In this document: in pieces, positions 43,819 to 51,586 of the stretch
Layout of the letters: each line of letters starts with the position of its first letter
Position numbering within the stretch: the stretch's first letter is position 1
Assembly (NCBI GenBank): GCA_023428295.1
Contig: JAEYYV010000041.1
Span: 17,229-81,228 of the forward strand
DNA length: 64,000 nt
Source of the DNA: Pseudomonadota bacterium
GTDB lineage: Bacteria; Myxococcota_A; Polyangia; Haliangiales; Haliangiaceae
Direction: 5' to 3'
Translations under genes and position numbers: made by a program
The notes under the pieces: model-generated
What the model saw: only the letters and a program-made list of their open reading frames with translations
The model's database searches: none
Told to the model about the DNA's origin: nothing

Positions 43819-45698
43819 CGCGAGCCGTCTTTCTTGCCGCCGAAGAAGCTCGCGATGCGGCTCGTCTTGGAGGGCGCGGCCTCCTCCAGCTTCGGGATCG
43901 ACTGCGTCGCGACACGCAACGTGGACGCGAGCTCCTTCTTGTTCTCGCTCGCCGCGATCGCGGTCTCTGCCGTGATGCGTCCAGCGCGCACCAGCTCGAC
44001 GAGCGTGTCGTCGAGACGGATCATGCCGAACGCCTTGCCGCGCTGGAGAAGACTCGGCAGCTGGTAGAGCTTGTCGTCGCGGATCATGTTCGCGAGTGCG
44101 AGCACGCCGGTGACGAGCTCGATCGCGGCGACGACGCCCTGCCCGTCCGCGCGCGCGAGCAGGCGCTGCGAGACGATCGCGCGCAACGCACCCGCGATCG
44201 ACGCGCGCACTTGCGATTGATCGTCGGGCGGGAACATGTCGACGAGGCGATCGATCGTCTTGGCCGCCGACGGCGTCGACATCGTCGCGATCACGAGGTG
44301 ACCGGTCTCCGCCGCGGTGAGCGCGATCTCCACGGTCTCGCGATCGCGAAGCTCGCCGATGACGATCACGTCCGGATCCTCGCGCAGCGAGCCTTTCAGC
44401 GCCGCCGCGAAGCTCCGCGTGTGCGGGCCGACCTCGCGCTGGGAGACCACGGCCGCCTTGCGCGGATACACGATCTCGATCGGATCCTCGACAGTGATGA
44501 TGTGATGCGGTCGCGCTGCGTTTACGAGATCCACGAGCGCGGACAGCGTGGTGGTCTTGCCGTGTCCGCTCGGTCCCGTGATCACCACGAGCCCTTGGTG
44601 ATGATTGACGACCTTCGCGAGATCCTTGGGCAGGCCGAGCTCGTCGAGCGTCGCGGGCTCCGCGCGCGCGATGCGGAACGTGCCTTTGATCCCGCCCGCC
44701 GCGCGCGAGATGTTCGTGCGCAGCCGCCCGCCCGTCGGGGCCGAGATCGCGAGATCGACGTAGCCCACCTCGTCGAGCTTCTTGGTCTGCGCCGCATCGA
44801 GCAGCGGCATCAGCAGCGCCTCGACGTCCGCATGCGTGCTCGGACCTCGATCGTCGATCGGGACGAGCTGACCAAGGACGCGGATCGATGTCACGCGACC
44901 ACTCGCGATGTGCAGATCCGTCGCGCCGCGCTCGATCGCGTGCGCGAGCACCTGTGCGAACCCGCTCGGGCGCGGAGCGGCGCGCGTCAGCTCGTCGCCC
45001 ACGCGCGGGCGCTGCGGGAGCTCGTAGTCGAAGCCGGCCGACGCGTACGGCGACGCCGGCGGTGGCGTGTCGCTCAGATCGATCGCGATGCCCGCGGGAG
45101 GCGTGAGCTTGGGCACCTTTGTGCGACTGCGCGTGCGCGATTCGCTCGGCTCTCCAGGCTTGGTCTTCGTCCGCGGCTCGACGGGAGAGCGCGACGGCGT
45201 CTTCGTGCGCGAGTCCGGCGGCTTCGACGCGCCACGTGTGCGGTTTCCGATCGACTTGCTCTGCGTTCGTGAGCGCCGAGGGAGATCGTCGGGATCGATC
45301 TCGAGATCGATCGGCTGCGTCACGGACGACGCGGCGACGGGCGTCGCGCCGAACTTCACCTGGACTTGCGCGGGCGGTGGCGTCGCAGTCGCGCCCGGCG
45401 GTGACTTCTCGATGCGCAGGATGATGTCCTCGCCGCGCCTCGACGCGATCACGCGAATCATGCGTGAGCCGACCACAACGTCCGCGCGTGGCGTGGCGCC
45501 GTCCTTCTCGGGGACCAGCGCCATCAGCGTCGTGCCGTGCAGCAGGATATCCAGCTGCTTCCGCGTCACCGGCGTGTTCGTGATCTTGATCAGCTGCCCT
45601 CGTCGACGGAGCGACGCGGGCGCGCCCATCCCGATCATGATCTCGGTGACACCTTCTTTATCCAGATAGGAGAGGATCTGATCGAGCTGAGCGCTCAC
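43815..45698 (-). CDS. PilT-type ATPase with an N-terminal domain and basic linker
   Basis: About 627 residues from the GTG at 45698. The first roughly 90 residues look like a second copy of the PilT N-terminal domain (GVTEIMIGMGAPASLRRRGQLI). A 110-residue linker rich in Arg, Lys, Thr, Ser and Pro follows. Then a full PilT core: RGATDLHIASGRVTSIRVLGQL, Walker A GPSGHGKTTT, EDPIEIVYP, Walker B VIVIGELRDRET, ATMSTPSAAKTIDR. The usual His box TxHTxS is TMSTPS, so the first His is not present at that position. Divergent from the small membrane protein at 45870. It may act with the shorter PilT in the same hexamer or in a different retraction role. Confidence 0.88.
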   Translation of the reverse strand: MSAQLDQILSYLDKEGVTEIMIGMGAPASLRRRGQLIKITNTPVTRKQLDILLHGTTLMALVPEKDGATPRADVVVGSRMIRVIASRRGEDIILRIEKSPPGATATPPPAQVQVKFGATPVAASSVTQPIDLEIDPDDLPRRSRTQSKSIGNRTRGASKPPDSRTKTPSRSPVEPRTKTKPGEPSESRTRSRTKVPKLTPPAGIAIDLSDTPPPASPYASAGFDYELPQRPRVGDELTRAAPRPSGFAQVLAHAIERGATDLHIASGRVTSIRVLGQLVPIDDRGPSTHADVEALLMPLLDAAQTKKLDEVGYVDLAISAPTGGRLRTNISRAAGGIKGTFRIARAEPATLDELGLPKDLAKVVNHHQGLVVITGPSGHGKTTTLSALVDLVNAARPHHIITVEDPIEIVYPRKAAVVSQREVGPHTRSFAAALKGSLREDPDVIVIGELRDRETVEIALTAAETGHLVIATMSTPSAAKTIDRLVDMFPPDDQSQVRASIAGALRAIVSQRLLARADGQGVVAAIELVTGVLALANMIRDDKLYQLPSLLQRGKAFGMIRLDDTLVELVRAGRITAETAIAASENKKELASTLRVATQSIPKLEEAAPSKTSRIASFFGGKKDGSR

Positions 45699-45869
45699 GT
45701 TGCGCAATCCTACGCCACTTTGCACGTAGCTCGACCGCCCAGGTGTGTCGCCAAAGACCAGTGCCGAGACGCAACGTCGTGCGGCTCTACCGAGCTACAT
45801 GGCACGAGGGTTGTACGACGTTCCTTCATGCCGCCTAGCCTCGCTCTCGTCACTACTCCTCCTCCCGCT

Positions 45870-46568
45870 ATGACGAAGCGGCACTCGAGCTTGTCCTACA
45901 TCCGCGGCGCTGTTGCGAGCCCGGTGTGTGTGGCGGTCTCGATCTTTGCCGCCTGCGTCGGTCTCGGTTACGCCGGACTCGTCGGCTCGATGCTCGCGAT
46001 GATCGCGATCGTCGGCGCGGGCATCGCGTCGACACGCTTCGAGCTCATCCGCAACTACCTCGATCGACAGTCGGAGAACCAAGTCCGCGCGCTTCGTGAG
46101 GGCGCTCGCATGCGCGCACTGCGTCCATCGGGGCCCGTGCGCCAGACGCAGTACATCGAGCTCCGCTCGCTCGTCGAGGAGCTCGAGAAGAGCTCGCCCG
46201 AGGACGCGGCCCGCTACGAGCTGCAGGACCTGCTCGATCACTTCGTGCGCCTCGCGGTGGGTCACCAGAAGTGCATCGACGCGCTTCGCCTTGCCGGCGC
46301 GGGAGATCTCTCGCCGATTCCGATCACCGGTAGCCGCCGCTCCAAGCGCCGCCGCGAGATCCAGACGCGCCGCGCGAAGCATCGGGACGAGTGCATCGCT
46401 CGCATCGAGCGCATCACGGACGAGCTCGAGGCGACCGACGAGCTGATCCGCCTGATCGCCCAGCGCGCCGCCTGCCCCGCGCTCGAGAGCGACCTCGACC
46501 GCGAGCTCGATCGTCGCCTGTGGGAGATCGACGAGGTCGACGCCGCGATGTCCCAGCTGTCCGCCTGA
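45870..46568 (+). CDS. Small membrane protein with helical cytoplasmic domain
   Basis: 232 residues from the ATG at 45870; an in-frame ATG at 45828 would add 14. Two hydrophobic segments close together near the N-terminus (PVCVAVSIFAACVGLGYAGL, GSMLAMIAIVGAGIAS) and a long alpha-helical domain with many charged residues (YLDRQSENQVRALREGARMR, RRSKRRREIQTRRAKHRDECIARIERITDELEATDEL) that looks like a coiled coil. No recognised family. It is transcribed away from the PilT operon and followed 77 bp later by the DUF1707 gene. Confidence 0.75.
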   Translation: MTKRHSSLSYIRGAVASPVCVAVSIFAACVGLGYAGLVGSMLAMIAIVGAGIASTRFELIRNYLDRQSENQVRALREGARMRALRPSGPVRQTQYIELRSLVEELEKSSPEDAARYELQDLLDHFVRLAVGHQKCIDALRLAGAGDLSPIPITGSRRSKRRREIQTRRAKHRDECIARIERITDELEATDELIRLIAQRAACPALESDLDRELDRRLWEIDEVDAAMSQLSA

Positions 46569-46645
46569 GCGCTTGATACGTTTCTTCACGAACGCGAGAA
46601 GGTTCTCTACAGCCGCGCGTGCTCGGCGGCTCTACAACGGTGTTC

Positions 46646-47176
46646 ATGGAACACCTCGCCGAGCACCGAGACCGCGTGATCGAACAGCTGTCGTCGGGCT
46701 TTGCCATCGATCGCCTGGAGGTCGACGAGTACGAGCGGCGCGTTGCCCTCGCCCACGACGCAGGCTCCCGAGCCGCCCTCGATGCGCTCGTGACCGACCT
46801 GGCGCCGAGGTCCCTGGTGCCGATCTCCTCCACCGCGCTGGTGCCCGCAAAGCGTCTGCGCGTGGTGTTTGGCTCGCTCGAGCGCGTCGGCCCGTGGACC
46901 GTGCCCTCGCGGCTCGCGGCCCGCGTGTTCTGCGGCAGCGTGCTGCTCGACTTGCGCGACGCACACCTGCCGCCGGTCACGACAATCGAGGTCAGCGTCA
47001 CCATGGGCAACGTCGAGATCGTGGTGCCGCCCGGCGTCGCGGTCGAGATGGACGCGTCGCCGCTCCTCGGCAACGTCGAAGACCGGACCGTGCCAGGCGC
47101 AGCGACGAACCTCGTGCGGATCACGGGGCGCGTGAAGCTCGGCAACGTCGAGGCCTCGACGCGGCGCCGCAGCTAG
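46646..47176 (+). CDS. DUF1707 protein with LiaF-like C-terminal domain
   Basis: 176 residues from the ATG at 46646. The first about 55 residues match DUF1707 (EHRDRVIEQLSSGFAIDRLEVDEYERRVALAHDAGS ... LDALVTDL, given in parts), an N-terminal domain widespread in actinobacteria and some other phyla. The rest is beta-rich and ends with TMGNVEIVVPPGVAVEMDASPLLGNVEDRT, the repeating GNVE pattern of LiaF/DUF2154-type domains. No membrane segment was found. The function of DUF1707 is not firmly known. An AT-rich inverted repeat follows the stop. Confidence 0.85.
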   Translation: MEHLAEHRDRVIEQLSSGFAIDRLEVDEYERRVALAHDAGSRAALDALVTDLAPRSLVPISSTALVPAKRLRVVFGSLERVGPWTVPSRLAARVFCGSVLLDLRDAHLPPVTTIEVSVTMGNVEIVVPPGVAVEMDASPLLGNVEDRTVPGAATNLVRITGRVKLGNVEASTRRRS

Positions 47177-47183
47177 AAGAACA

Positions 47184-47204
47184 CTATTGACTCTTTTTCA
47201 ATAG
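47184..47204. promoter_or_regulatory. AT-rich inverted repeat ahead of the second Baeyer-Villiger-type monooxygenase
   Basis: CTATTGA, seven-base spacer CTCTTTT, TCAATAG: a perfect 7-bp dyad in an otherwise GC-rich gap of 44 bp. It ends 16 bp before the ATG at 47221. A TTGACT hexamer overlaps its left arm and could be a -35 box. The site has the size and place of a TetR-type operator, but could also form a hairpin. Confidence 0.5.
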
Positions 47205-47220
47205 CAGCTACGTTCGGGGC

Positions 47221-48744
47221 ATGGCGCGAGAGCTGACCGCCGTCATCGTGGGAGCTGGATTCTCGGGGCTGGCCGCGGGCGTCCACCTGAAGAAGGCGGG
47301 GATCGACGACTTCGTGATCCTCGAGAAGGACGACGGCGTCGGCGGGACGTGGCGCGCGAACACGTATCCGGGAGCGGCGTGCGATATCCCGTCGCACCTC
47401 TACTCGTACTCGTTCGCACCGAACCCGAGCTGGTCGCGCGCGTACGGTGGACAGAAGGAGATCCTCGCGTACCTCGAGCGCGTCGCCGATGACTTCGAGC
47501 TTCGCCCGCACCTGCGCTTCGGCACCAAGGTGATCGGCGCGAGCTTCGACGAAGCGACGGCGACGTGGACGGTGATGATCGAGGGCGGCGAGACGCTGGT
47601 CGCGCGTGCGCTGATCCTCGGCAACGGCGCGCTGCACTTGCCGGCGGTTCCGGATCTGCCGGGGCTCTCGTCGTTCGAAGGCACGACGTTTCATTCGGCG
47701 CGCTGGAATCACGCACACGATCTGTCCGGCAAGCGCGTCGCGGTGATCGGAACGGGCGCCAGCGCGATCCAGTTCGTGCCGCAGATCGCGCCGCAGGTCG
47801 CACAGCTCGACGTGTTTCAGCGAACGCCGCCGTGGATCGTGCCCAAAGCCGATCGCCCGATCAGCGAGCGCGAGAAGTGGGCGTTCGAGAACATTCCGGG
47901 CGCGCACTGGCTGCGCCGCACGGGTCTCTACTGGCTGTTCGAGAGTCGCGTGCTCGGCTTCGCGTTTGCCCCGAAAGTGAACGCGCTCGCCGAGAAGCTC
48001 GTGATGAAGCACCTCGCGGCGCAGGTCCCCGATCGCGAGCTGCGCCAGAAGCTCACGCCCGCGTACCGCATGGGCTGCAAGCGTGTGCTGATCTCGAACG
48101 ACTATTACCCTGCGCTGTGTCGCCCGAACGTCGAGCTGGTGACCGACGGGATCGCCGCGATCGAGCCACGCGGCATTCGCACGGACCGTGGACAGTTCCA
48201 TGCCGTGGACACGCTGATCTTCGGCACGGGCTTCAAGGTCGTCGATTACGTGTCGTCGATGCGAATCACGGGGCGCGCCGGCGCGGACCTCAATGACGTG
48301 TGGAAGCAGTCGGTGCGCAACTATCTCGGCATCACCGTCAGCGGCTTCCCGAACCTGTTCTTGCTGATGGGACCCAACACGGGCCTCGGACACAACTCGA
48401 TGATCTTCATGATCGAGGCGCAGGCGCGTTACATCGTCGACGCGATCACGCGCATGCGCCGCCTCCGGCTCGCGTCGATCGAAGTGCGTCCGGATGTGGA
48501 GCAATCGTTCCGCGCAGAAATGTCACACCGCATGAAGGACACCGTGTGGACGTCCGGATGCAACAGCTGGTACATGGCGCCCGACGGCGGCGTCCTGCTG
48601 TGGCCGGGGTTCACGTTCGACTACTGGTGGCGTACGCGCACAGCGAAGCTGTCCGAATTCCGCACGGTGGATCAGGCAGACTTGGACAACGTGGGATACA
48701 CGCCTCGCGCAATTCTCACACACGCGAGCACTGCGACGATCTAG
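47221..48744 (+). CDS. Flavin-containing (Baeyer-Villiger type) monooxygenase
   Basis: 507 residues. FAD motif IVGAGFSGLAAGVHL, then LEKDDGVGGTWRANTYPGAACDIPSHLY, typical of cyclohexanone and phenylacetone type enzymes; the Baeyer-Villiger fingerprint FEGTTFHSARWNH, and the second Rossmann motif VIGTGASAIQFVPQI. The C-terminal part has GPNTGLGHNS, a further family mark. It differs from the enzyme at 9324 in length and most of its residues, so it is not a recent copy. Oxygen insertion into ketones with NADPH is the family reaction; substrate unknown. A GAF histidine kinase follows after 9 bp. Confidence 0.94.
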   Translation: MARELTAVIVGAGFSGLAAGVHLKKAGIDDFVILEKDDGVGGTWRANTYPGAACDIPSHLYSYSFAPNPSWSRAYGGQKEILAYLERVADDFELRPHLRFGTKVIGASFDEATATWTVMIEGGETLVARALILGNGALHLPAVPDLPGLSSFEGTTFHSARWNHAHDLSGKRVAVIGTGASAIQFVPQIAPQVAQLDVFQRTPPWIVPKADRPISEREKWAFENIPGAHWLRRTGLYWLFESRVLGFAFAPKVNALAEKLVMKHLAAQVPDRELRQKLTPAYRMGCKRVLISNDYYPALCRPNVELVTDGIAAIEPRGIRTDRGQFHAVDTLIFGTGFKVVDYVSSMRITGRAGADLNDVWKQSVRNYLGITVSGFPNLFLLMGPNTGLGHNSMIFMIEAQARYIVDAITRMRRLRLASIEVRPDVEQSFRAEMSHRMKDTVWTSGCNSWYMAPDGGVLLWPGFTFDYWWRTRTAKLSEFRTVDQADLDNVGYTPRAILTHASTATI

Positions 48745-48753
48745 AGTCGCGGT

Positions 48754-50055
48754 GTGAGCCAAGACCTCGACACTCTTCGTCGAGAAATCGAGCGGCTCGG
48801 AGCACAGCTGACCGAGACCGAACACGAGCGGGACACGCTCGCGAAGCTTCATGCGATCACCCCTACGATCGCCGCGGAGCTCGATACGACGAAGCTCGTG
48901 CGAGACATCACCGCGCACGCGACCGAGCTGATCGGCGCGGAGCTCGGAGCGTGGGTCGCATCGATGGACGAGCAAGGCGTGCGCTATCCGGTGCTCGCCG
49001 CCGCAGGTGCACCGCGCGAGATCGCCGCGCGGCTGACGATTCCCTATCGCTCGACGGTGTTCGAGGGCAAGTCCGTGGTGCGCGTCGACGACATGATGAA
49101 AGAGCCGGCGCAAAAGCGCATCACGTCGCAGTTCGCGCCCATCTCGCCTCTCGAGCGCGAGCTCGCCCTCCGCAGCTACCTCGCGATTCCCGTCATCGTG
49201 CGCGCGGGGACCGTCGTCGGCGCGCTCGTGTTCGGTCACACGAAGCCCGCCATCTTCACGCCGCTGACGGAGCGGCTCATGGTGGGCCTCGCCGCCCAGG
49301 CCGCCACCGCCCTCGACAACGCACGCCTCTACGGTGACGCGCAGCGCTTGATCACGGAGCTCGAGCGCACGAACGCCGAGCTCGATCAGTTCACCTACGT
49401 CACCTCGCACGACCTGCGCGCGCCGCTGCGTGGCATCTCCAACCTCGCGCAATGGATCGAGGAGGACCTGGGCGACGACTTGCCGCCCAAGGTCGCCGAG
49501 CAGCTGCAGCTCCTTCGCGGCCGCGCGCAGCGCATGGACAAGCTGATCCACAGTCTGCTCGAGCTCGCGCGCATCGGTCGCGCGCGCCAGCGTCCCGAGC
49601 GCGTCGACGTGACCGAGCTCCTCCACGAGACGATCGACATGCTCGGCCCGGAGCACCCGGCCCGCGTGCTCATCGTAGGCGCGATGCCGACCCTCACCGC
49701 GGAGCGCGTCGCCTTGCAGCAAGTGCTGCTGAACCTGATCGGGAACTCGCTACGCCACGCGGGTCGCGAGGACGTCGAGGTGCGCGTCACCGCCGCCGAG
49801 CGGGCGAACGAGGTGGAGCTCGCGATCGTCGACAACGGCGTAGGCATCCCCGCCGAGCATCGCGAGCGCGTGTGGCAGATCTTCCAAACGCTCGACGCGC
49901 GCGACCCTGTCGATGCCTCGGGCACCGGCCTCGCGATCGTGAAGAAGCACGTGGACGCGAATGGCGGACGTGCGTGGATCGACGAGCCTCCCCCCGGGAC
50001 CGCCGGCGCCACCGTGCGCTTCACGTGGCCGCGTCGCCCCGCCACGATGCGGTAG
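48754..50055 (+). CDS. Cytoplasmic GAF-domain sensor histidine kinase
   Basis: 433 residues from a GTG, no membrane segment. A short coiled coil leads to a GAF domain (about 40-190, with ITAHATELIGAELGAWVASMDEQG and SYLAIPVIVRAGTVVGALVFGH). HisKA has the phospho-acceptor in YVTSHDLRAPLRGI, and the ATPase domain has the N-box QVLLNLIGNSLRHAG, G1 VDNGVGIP and G2 DASGTGLAIVKKHV. The arrangement matches phytochrome-class HisKA kinases. No cysteine typical of bilin binding was identified, so a light-sensing role is not supported. Nine bp downstream of the monooxygenase; the two may share a transcript. Confidence 0.93.
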   Translation: MSQDLDTLRREIERLGAQLTETEHERDTLAKLHAITPTIAAELDTTKLVRDITAHATELIGAELGAWVASMDEQGVRYPVLAAAGAPREIAARLTIPYRSTVFEGKSVVRVDDMMKEPAQKRITSQFAPISPLERELALRSYLAIPVIVRAGTVVGALVFGHTKPAIFTPLTERLMVGLAAQAATALDNARLYGDAQRLITELERTNAELDQFTYVTSHDLRAPLRGISNLAQWIEEDLGDDLPPKVAEQLQLLRGRAQRMDKLIHSLLELARIGRARQRPERVDVTELLHETIDMLGPEHPARVLIVGAMPTLTAERVALQQVLLNLIGNSLRHAGREDVEVRVTAAERANEVELAIVDNGVGIPAEHRERVWQIFQTLDARDPVDASGTGLAIVKKHVDANGGRAWIDEPPPGTAGATVRFTWPRRPATMR

Positions 50056-50082
50056 CGACCGGGGCATCGCGCCGTCGGACCT

Positions 50083-50667
50083 CTACAGCTGCGCGAGCGC
50101 CGCGAGCGTCTCCTTCACACCGGGATAGCCGAGCTGATAGCAGCGCCACCACGCGATCATCATCGTCAGATGCCCGATGAAGATGCCGACGTGGCTCCAC
50201 ATCTCGACCGTGTCCGCCTTGTCGCTGACATAGCGCCGCCAGTGGAACGCTTCGTCGACGAGCGAGTACACGAACGACAGCACGGTGAACACCATCGCCG
50301 GCACGGCGAGCGACGGATGATCGTAAGCGAGCACGAGCAGGACGCAGCTCGCGACGCCGCACACGATGGTGATGTGATGGACGAGCTGCTCTCCGCCCTT
50401 CAGCACCTCCTTGTAGATCGTGCGATGTCCGATGGTGTCGATCGCGATCGAGATGGTGAACACGATCGCGCCGATCGGCACCATCACCGCCTCGGCGGGC
50501 CATGGCGCGTCGTGCAGGCGACCGAGGAGCCAGAAGCCGCCCGTGGAGAAGCACAGGCCGAGCATCATGCCGATCCACGAGATGTAGACGAGCCAGTCGG
50601 TTCGATCGAACTGACGGATGCGACCGACGTAGACCGCGAGCTTGTTCGGATCAGGGTTCGGGGACAT
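50083..50667 (-). CDS. Multi-pass membrane protein with four Asp/Glu-x3-His motifs, last gene of the carotenoid operon
   Basis: 194 residues from the ATG at 50667, which lies 17 bp inside the end of crtB. Five or six hydrophobic helices. The polar residues inside or next to them form a regular set: Asp77-x3-His81, Glu93-x3-His97 (with His98), Asp138-x3-His142 and Glu155-x3-His159, with His166 close by. Acid and histidine at i and i+4 on four helices is the kind of arrangement that can hold a dinuclear metal site. I recognise no family. Its translation overlap with crtB points to a role with carotenoids, such as modification, but that is inference. Confidence 0.75.
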   Translation of the reverse strand: MSPNPDPNKLAVYVGRIRQFDRTDWLVYISWIGMMLGLCFSTGGFWLLGRLHDAPWPAEAVMVPIGAIVFTISIAIDTIGHRTIYKEVLKGGEQLVHHITIVCGVASCVLLVLAYDHPSLAVPAMVFTVLSFVYSLVDEAFHWRRYVSDKADTVEMWSHVGIFIGHLTMMIAWWRCYQLGYPGVKETLAALAQL

Positions 50668-51586
50668 CGGCGAGCTCCAGCGATTGAGTGGGAACACGCG
50701 CCCCTCGCGCGTTGCGCATGAACGTGATGCGCGCCGCGGCGGCGAGCACGCGCGCGAGCTTGCCGCTCGTCGAGACGACGGCGCGACCCGCGCTGACATC
50801 GCGAATGCGCGTGCCGATGGCGCGGTAGACGTTGCTCGCGGACTTCACCGCGAGGGCCGCGCGCCATGGCAGCGCGCGCAGGCCGCGATCGCCGGAGGCG
50901 TAGTAGCGATCGGCGATCACGAGGAGCTCGCGGACGGTGGCGTTGATCGGCGCGAGGGCCGATGCGGGAAGCGGGCGCCCGAGGTCGCTCGCGAGGTCGT
51001 GTGCGCCGTGCGCTGCGAGGAGGTCGCCGGGCAGATAGAGGCGGCCGCGGTCCCAATCCTCGACGGTGTCGCGGCAGATGTTCGTGAGCTGCATGCCGAT
51101 GCCGAGGTGCGCAGCGTTGACGAGCGCGCGGTCGTCGTCGATGCCGAACACGTGGGTCATCATGAGGCCCACCACGCCAGCGACGCGCCAGCAGTAGAGG
51201 CGTAGGTCGTCGAGCGTCGCGTAGCGTGTGTCGGCGACGTCCATCGCCATGCCCGCGAGGAGCGCGGCGGGGTACGCGATGGGGATCGCGCGATCGATCG
51301 CGACGCGACCGAAGGCAGCGAGCACCGGATCTGAGGCGGCGCCGTCGTACGCGAGCGCGAGCTCGTCATGAAGGCGGGCGAGCTCGGCCTCGCGGGTCGA
51401 CAGAACGCGCGTGTCGTCGATGGCGTCGTCGGCGCGGCGGCACCACGTGTAGACGATCGCGGTTTGATCGCGCGTGCGCGGATCGAGGAGCTTGCTCGCG
51501 AGCGCGAAGCTCTTCGAGTGCGCGGCGATCGTGGTGCGCGCGATCTGAGCGGGTGCTGTCGAGACGAGCGCGAGCGACGAGGTCAT
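50651..51586 (-). CDS. crtB: Phytoene synthase
   Basis: 311 residues from the ATG at 51586. Signatures: SKSFALASKLLDPRTRDQT, the first Asp-rich motif WCRRADDAIDD, the second in NICRDTVEDWDRGRLYLP, and the family LGIGMQLTNICRD block. It condenses two molecules of geranylgeranyl diphosphate to phytoene at the membrane surface. The start overlaps the stop of crtI (ATGA). Alternative squalene synthase-like functions are less likely given the neighbours. Confidence 0.95.
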   Translation of the reverse strand: MTSSLALVSTAPAQIARTTIAAHSKSFALASKLLDPRTRDQTAIVYTWCRRADDAIDDTRVLSTREAELARLHDELALAYDGAASDPVLAAFGRVAIDRAIPIAYPAALLAGMAMDVADTRYATLDDLRLYCWRVAGVVGLMMTHVFGIDDDRALVNAAHLGIGMQLTNICRDTVEDWDRGRLYLPGDLLAAHGAHDLASDLGRPLPASALAPINATVRELLVIADRYYASGDRGLRALPWRAALAVKSASNVYRAIGTRIRDVSAGRAVVSTSGKLARVLAAAARITFMRNARGARVPTQSLELADVPEP

